Of a stretch of DNA of 20,633 nucleotides, positions 17,801-20,633 are shown piece by piece. A program made the translations under genes and the position numbers. Below the pieces are notes generated by a model. That model ran no database searches, was not told where the DNA came from, and was given only the letters and a program-made list of their open reading frames with translations. Source of the DNA: Sphacelaria rigidula (taxonomy: Eukaryota > Phaeophyceae > Sphacelariales); the NCBI GenBank assembly GCA_964200075.2, contig CAXNAA020000506.1, positions 1-20,633 of the forward strand, in the 5' to 3' direction. The stretch's first letter is position 1. The number at the start of each line of letters is the position of its first letter.

Positions 17801-18514
17801 TCCTTACCCCCCAAATGCCCTCGTTTATCCATCCCCAGAAGAAGAGATTGCAGCTTGGAGAGGACATCGCGGACGCAAGGGTTGCCGTAGAGGAGGCATT
17901 GGAGGTACGTTCATATCAACACTGGGGAGGGGGGATCTACGCCTGACTTATAATGGGAGGGGGGGGGGGGCAAGGGACAGCTGCAACTGGTGACATGATC
18001 GATGGGATAGGTGGTGTCCATGCAAAGACATGAATAGCCCGACTTCTTTCACCCCGTACTGTAGTTCGAGCAACTTGCTACTAGTGATGCGCTCGTGTAC
18101 TGTACCATGAGCCCAACCAGAAATCTCCGAAGTCTTGCGCTTCATCCTGAGTCGTGATTTTTTTCTGGCCCTCGTAGCACCGCGAGGATGCAGTGGTTTG
18201 TCTTGGATGTCGATTGCTCTTTCTGTCTCTGCCTCTTGTCGACACATACCCTCCCGCCGTCAGCTCACCAACCCGACGCTGTATATTGACTGCGCCGATC
18301 CTCTCCGCTGAGCGAACACCAGGTGGTTGGTGTCGAGTTTCCGTCGAGACAAAAGGGTCCGAGAGATAAGGAGGCCGTGTGCCAACTGTGCAATATCCCC
18401 GGCGGGGCTTATCTTCGGGCGTCCAAGGGCAAGAGTCGAGGCAGGGGAATGGGCTGGTGTCACTGTCTGTGTGCGCTGTCTTTGCAGTTGCCAATCCAGA
18501 ATCGAATAGTGCAG
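7920..18514 (+). CDS. PZP-type chromatin reader (PHD finger plus extended PHD), 7 exons seen, 3' end beyond window
   Basis: This is a nuclear histone-reader protein related to the PHD-zinc knuckle-ePHD proteins BRPF, JADE and AF10/AF17. Such proteins bind histone H3 tails and DNA and usually scaffold acetyltransferase or methyltransferase complexes. Joining 7920-8861, 11810-12520, 13153-13356, 15626-15679, 16149-17330, 17839-17904 and 18323-18514 gives 1117 residues, with every junction in phase 0. Residues 1-551 are largely low complexity with basic clusters (KRKR 92-95, KKRAR 299-303) and a helical segment from about 496. The PHD ligands are C586, C589, C603, C606, H611, C614, C628 and C631. 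The ePHD begins with C1073, C1076, then W1098, H1100 and C1103 (WCHCLCAL, like the family's WxHxxCAL). Between them are about 440 residues with Ala, Gly and Ser runs. The remaining ePHD ligands are absent, so the gene must continue past 20633. Beyond the PZP class, the orthologous group is uncertain. Confidence 0.85.
8862..11809 (+). other. Intron 1 of the PHD gene, 2948 nt
   Basis: The donor is GTGATT and the acceptor CATCCAGCAG|GG. The open frames inside (for example plus strand 9108-9650) do not look coding. A small exon could be hidden here. The polypyrimidine tract before the competing CAG at 11755-11757 is stronger than that before the chosen acceptor, but that choice would not keep phase with exon 1. 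Small features include a doubled GTGCACCTGA (10631-10652), an ATTTCGAAATTTC-type repeat near 11257 and an 18-C run at 11715-11732. Confidence 0.6.
11715..11732 (+). repeat. Poly-C run of 18
   Basis: Eighteen consecutive C residues, followed by CCGCC and a pyrimidine-rich stretch ending in CTTCCAG (11757), lie close to the 3' end of intron 1. They may serve as a polypyrimidine tract. Run length may vary or be mis-sequenced. Confidence 0.8.
11810..12520 (+). CDS. PHD gene exon 2 (residues 315-551)
   Basis: The exon starts after CAG in phase 0 (Gly-Ser-Gly-Ser-Pro) and ends at AAACCG|GTGAGC, after Phe-Lys-Pro. It begins with low-complexity Ala/Thr-rich sequence. Two similar acidic segments (AMEEDVSV and AMEEDDSA) are separated by a Val/Ala-rich stretch, which suggests a small internal duplication. 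It ends with a charged helical region, about 496-527, likely to form a coiled coil. The 5' boundary is the least certain of the seven exons, because a longer form starting at 11758 would need another phase. Confidence 0.65.
12521..13152 (+). other. Intron 2 of the PHD gene, 632 nt
   Basis: It runs from GTGAGC to CACAG. The last 28 bases are an AC microsatellite that runs directly into the acceptor. A 10-11 G run lies near 12641. Nothing else is supported inside. Confidence 0.75.
13125..13150 (+). repeat. (AC)13 microsatellite abutting the exon 3 acceptor
   Basis: Thirteen AC units are followed directly by AG|TTGGAT, so the simple repeat occupies the place of the usual polypyrimidine tract of intron 2. 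Repeat-length changes here would move the upstream splicing signals relative to the acceptor. Confidence 0.9.
13153..13356 (+). CDS. PHD gene exon 3: six of eight PHD zinc ligands (residues 552-619)
   Basis: The exon starts with Leu-Asp-Glu-Arg after the AC repeat, runs through a charged helix (KLELARRRNEKMQEEEN) and then carries CYVC, FCERC and VHASCY. These are zinc ligands 1-6 of a C4HC3 PHD finger with the spacing of the BRPF/JADE/AF10 type (…VFCDKC…VHQACYG). It ends after Val-Val-Gly at GGG|GTGAGA. The remaining two ligands are in exon 4. Confidence 0.9.
13477..13564 (+). promoter_or_regulatory. Long polypyrimidine tract ending in an apparently unused splice acceptor
   Basis: About 80 nearly pure C/T bases end in TTTTCGAGTAG. 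It has the best acceptor context in intron 3, only 207 nt after the exon 3 donor. An exon starting at 13565 would read 11 codons to TGA at 13598-13600, before the last PHD zinc ligands. Confidence 0.4.
14054..14101 (+). repeat. Degenerate telomere-like hexamer array, 8 units
   Basis: Eight units in exact 6-bp register can be read as AACCCT, AACGCT, AACAAC, CCCAAC, CGTAAC, CCTGAC, CCTAAC and CCCGAC. They are variants of TAACCC. The array is interstitial, inside intron 3, and not a chromosome end. Confidence 0.7.
14420..14589. mobile_element. 170-bp fully palindromic MITE with 8-bp target duplication
   Basis: The two 85-bp arms pair without any gap about a centre at 14504/14505 (CGGCCG). I count 71 of 85 matching positions. 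The ends read CATACCCTGGACA and, inverted, CACACCTTGGACA. The flanks GAATAATC (14412-14419) and AAATAATC (14590-14597) form an 8-bp target duplication with one mismatch, pointing to the hAT superfamily. It has no coding capacity. As RNA in the pre-mRNA it would fold into a long hairpin. Confidence 0.85.
15626..15679 (+). CDS. PHD gene exon 4: last PHD zinc ligands (residues 620-637)
   Basis: This 54-nt exon lies between TTTTGCAG and GTACGT and encodes VEKIDKWYCDFCQDFIAK. The W-Y-C-x-x-C ending is the standard close of a PHD finger and supplies ligands 7 and 8 (C628 and C631). The fit in phase and sequence with exon 3 confirms both exons. Confidence 0.9.
15680..16148 (+). other. Intron 4 of the PHD gene, 469 nt
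   Basis: The donor is GTACGT, and a long pyrimidine-rich stretch from about 16082 leads to CTCTAG. A second acceptor-like CTTTCAG at 15829 opens a frame to 16303 that runs into a stop, so it is not preferred. Confidence 0.75.
16149..17330 (+). CDS. PHD gene exon 5: long low-complexity linker (residues 638-1031)
   Basis: The exon begins with a short charged helix (AKCRLQRLEDERAKLQ) directly after the PHD finger. It then encodes almost 400 residues of Ala/Gly/Ser/Thr-rich sequence: an Ala run near 806-815, a Gly run near 836-843, a helical, hydrophobic and basic segment near 848-872, and a Ser run near 888-894 followed by basic residues. It ends with Ser-Leu-Tyr-Glu-Glu-Phe-Glu at GAG|GTGAGA. 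It is phase 0 at both ends, so it could be skipped without a frameshift. The linker is disordered by appearance. In relatives the PHD and zinc knuckle are separated by far fewer residues. Confidence 0.8.
17331..17838 (+). other. Intron 5 of the PHD gene, 508 nt
   Basis: The donor is GTGAGA and the acceptor ATCCCCAG. The acceptor is followed by AAGAAG, giving a possible NAGNAG-type choice one codon downstream. No other feature is supported. Confidence 0.7.
17839..17904 (+). CDS. PHD gene exon 6: small helical exon (residues 1032-1053)
   Basis: This 66-nt exon encodes KKRLQLGEDIADARVAVEEALE, a charged amphipathic helix that continues the YEEFE ending of exon 5. It ends at GAG|GTACGT. It is phase 0 at both ends and lies just before the ePHD. 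It has no recognisable domain of its own. The placement relies on splice signals, phase and helical continuity. Confidence 0.72.
17905..18322 (+). other. Intron 6 of the PHD gene, 418 nt
   Basis: The donor is GTACGT and the acceptor GAACACCAG. It contains an 11-G run near 17958. The minus-strand open frame across it (18081-18629) overlaps exon 7 and is a shadow. Confidence 0.7.
18323..18514 (+). CDS. PHD gene exon 7: start of the extended PHD finger (residues 1054-1117)
   Basis: The exon contains CQLCNIPGGAY and, after a short basic loop (KGKSRGRGMG), WCHCLCALSLQLP. This is the zinc-knuckle half of an ePHD (CxLCxxxGGAxK…WxHxxCALWxPE in relatives). The normally conserved Trp of CALW is Ser here, and extra Cys residues flank the His (C1099 and C1101). 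It ends after Ile-Val-Gln at CAG|GTGAGC. The second half of the ePHD is not found in the remaining 2.1 kb. Confidence 0.87.
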
Positions 18515-18868
18515 GTGAGCAGGAGAGCGTGTGGTGGATGGTTTGGGCTGTCGAATGATGGTGGGTAACTGTTCCACCTGGATGTGGAGTGTCTACTGGT
18601 CTATAGCACAGTCGGAGCGTCCTTGACAACGGGGAGAAACTTGGCTCGGAAAAATAGGAAGGGGGTATGAACGGTCTCCCTCGTGTATCATGTATGTGTG
18701 TATATTTATATCCCCCCTGGGCTTTTTACATAACCGAAATTACAATACCCTCAACAAGTTGATCTATTTAGATATGCTGGAATAGATTGATCAAATGCCG
18801 TTATTTTTTTTGTTTTTGCAACAGACCAGACGAGGCATGATGTATACATATATGCGTGATCCCTGTTT

Positions 18869-18894
18869 GTGTGTGTGTGTGTGTATGTGTGTGT
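18869..18894 (+). repeat. GT microsatellite
   Basis: Eight GT units are followed by ATGTGTGTGT. It lies in intron 7 and no role is apparent. Confidence 0.85.
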
Positions 18895-19175
18895 CACGCA
18901 AAGTATGCGGTGAAGAAAAACTCCGATCTGATCAGTTCCAATTTCATGTAATTCGCGGAAGTTGAAATTACGACTTACCAGGTCGGAATTCTTGTATTTC
19001 GCCGCAATTTTTCGATCGACAAAACATTTTCCAAGACACTGCCTTATCATCAGCCCGAGAGCACAGCAATCAACCTGATGCGGAGCAAAACCAACCATGG
19101 CACCCCGAGAATAGATTCTTAATTTTTTTTGCCGTTCACTGAAGAAAAACAACGACCAAGCCTGATGTGTCATTA

Positions 19176-19260
19176 GAGGCATCTCAAACTCGAGGTTCCG
19201 AATATATTTAACTGTAAATTAAAATGAAATATGCCGGGAATCTCGAGTTTGAGATACCTC
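19176..19260. mobile_element. 85-bp inverted-repeat (foldback) element
   Basis: The 24-bp arms at 19176-19199 (GAGGCATCTCAAACTCGAGG…) and 19237-19260 are inverted complements with two mismatches, around an AT-rich core of 37 bp. The core itself is weakly symmetric. No clear target duplication is visible, so it may be a short MITE or a relic. In the pre-mRNA it would form a strong hairpin. Confidence 0.65.
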
Positions 19261-19761
19261 CACTATACTACGAAGGCAACAATTTGCGACTCTGTCCGTG
19301 CTCGGCGCCCAACCATGTTGGACGCACAACTTGTCAGCCTTTTGCGTTCTCGGAATAAAAATGCAGGGCGATTTTTTTGTTCTTCCACGCACCCAACTGT
19401 TACCTTGGGGGAACGAAAATGACTCTTCTCTTGTGGTCAAACGAAGCACATCATGGAATCAATCGCGCCAAGCACCTCAAGTTTTTTTCTCTCGAGACGG
19501 GGTGCACGTTGCAGAAAAAAACGCAGTCTCTTCGTGGCCAAGTAGTGTCAGCAGTAAGCATGTCAATCGTGCTTCCCCCCCTCACACACGCAAAGAAGCA
19601 AGTTTGAATTTTCTTCTTTGCTTTAATGTTGTGCCCGTGAATGGGGCCCGATTTTGGGCACTATATACCGAGAAAATGGACCGACCAACTGCACAGTCAG
19701 TTGAATGCAGAAGAAATGAAACCTTAATGTGTAAGTACCAGGGAACCAAGGAGTAGTAGCC

Positions 19762-19868
19762 TTAACCCTTAGACCGCGAGATGAGTCTTTCTGGATCATG
19801 CATACCCTTTTTCACTTGAAATTGATGCCGATTCAACAGATGACCTACTCTCGCTGTCCAAGGGTTAA
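19762..19868 (+). mobile_element. piggyBac-like MITE, 99 bp between TTAA sites, best copy of 3
   Basis: The element is flanked by TTAA (19762-19765 and 19865-19868). Inside are 15-bp terminal inverted repeats CCCTTAGACCGCGAG and, inverted, CCCTTGGACAGCGAG, with 13 of 15 identical. TTAA target duplication with CCCT-type ends is the hallmark of piggyBac transposons. The interior block GATGCCGATTCAACAGAT is shared with the copy near 2764-2890 and, diverged, with the one near 3804. It has no coding capacity. Confidence 0.72.
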
Positions 19869-20633
19869 ATGAGCTGGTCAGTATCAATCACCAGTGTACG
19901 CGCCACTCGAAATGACGACGCTCATACAAAATGTACTATTACTACAACAGCACATTCTGCAACAAAGCTGTGACTGACGTTGCTGTACACCTGTACACAG
20001 GGTTACAACAACAGGAGGATAAAAGATTGAAGCTGCTGCTCGTGTTGTTGTTGTGCTCATCTCTCGACGTGAATTTCTCGGCAACGAAGCAGAGGATTGA
20101 ACTGCGGTTTGATGCATGTGCTTCCCACACACCAAAACTAGTTAGTGTGGCAGCAGGTTTCCGTAACGCGTTCCGCGGAGGCTGCAGCACTTCGCAAACC
20201 GCCGCACCAAACACGAAATGTACTAAAAAATGAGTTTCCTCCAACGTTCCGGGGCTGATCGGATCCGCTGTTGCGAATTGAGCAAACCCGTCGCCACACC
20301 GAATAGGTCTAGTGTGTGTGCGGGGGGCTGTGAAGTGCCACAGGCCGGTTTGCTTCCCGTCTCGAGAAATATGCGATGAAGAAAATACAGCTGTCCACTA
20401 CTAAACCTAGGTAACTTGGGATGGAGCGTGTGTTGTGTTCGGCAGAGGTCCGACCAGTCTATGACGTCTTCAATACGTCTTCCATATCCCTCCGCGTTTG
20501 TATTATTTTTTGTTGACGGAATTTCGGTCGATAAGGCACGGGGCCCTACAGACTGGAAAACGGTGTTCACCCCCCCAATTTCCCGAAAACCTCATTCTGG
20601 GCGACCGGGGGGAGGGGGGGGTACCCCATTTTG

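Larger units (their letters stand above)
18515..20633 (+). other. Start of intron 7 of the PHD gene (at least 2119 nt)
   Basis: No frame here supplies the missing ePHD ligands (CxxC…C…FHxxCA), so the intron probably runs past the window end. It contains a GT microsatellite (18869-18894), an 85-bp inverted-repeat element (19176-19260) and a piggyBac-like MITE (19762-19868). The plus-strand frames at 19298-19756 and 19931-20233 show no motif or splice context. Confidence 0.6.

Noticed and set aside
19931-20233. 100-codon plus-strand frame considered as the missing ePHD exon
   Set aside because: It lacks the CxxC and FHxxCA pattern required for the second half of an ePHD, and has no good acceptor in phase 0.

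Overview
The window looks like nuclear DNA of a multicellular stramenopile, most likely a brown alga of the Ectocarpus type. This is inferred from style and not from a marker gene: widely spaced exons, introns of 0.4 to nearly 3 kb with GTGAG or GTACGT donors, exons of balanced to high GC that encode long Ala/Gly/Ser/Arg-rich low-complexity stretches, and many decayed short transposons in the non-coding DNA. There are no operons, ribosome binding sites, tRNAs, rRNAs or CRISPR arrays.

Layout. Positions 1-5047 hold no coding sequence I can support. They hold a tandem duplication (3020-3593), one copy of which carries a 180-bp hAT-like MITE (3117-3296), and two decayed relatives of a short piggyBac-like element. 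Positions 5048-6334 (minus strand) are the first coding exon of an unrecognised, disordered, basic protein that probably continues to the left. Positions 6335-7919 are the spacer between two divergently transcribed genes. It ends in a TATA-like sequence and a perfect 8-bp hairpin just before the start codon of the next gene.

Positions 7920 to beyond 20633 (plus strand) are one large gene. Seven exons were placed: 7920-8861, 11810-12520, 13153-13356, 15626-15679, 16149-17330, 17839-17904 and 18323-18514. Every junction is phase 0. Joined, they give at least 1117 residues of a chromatin-reader protein with a C4HC3 PHD finger (residues 586-631) and the start of an extended PHD finger (from residue 1073). 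This is the PZP arrangement of BRPF, JADE and AF10/AF17. The two halves are separated by about 440 mostly low-complexity residues, far more than is usual. The rest of the ePHD must lie to the right of the window.

The introns carry the other notable structure. Intron 3 has a 170-bp complete palindrome with an 8-bp target duplication and a 48-bp degenerate telomere-like hexamer array. Intron 7 has an 85-bp inverted-repeat element and the best-preserved piggyBac-like MITE, with TTAA ends. The window shows no new multi-gene system. The most unusual items are the split PZP module and the MITE insertion that can be compared with its own empty-site paralogue.
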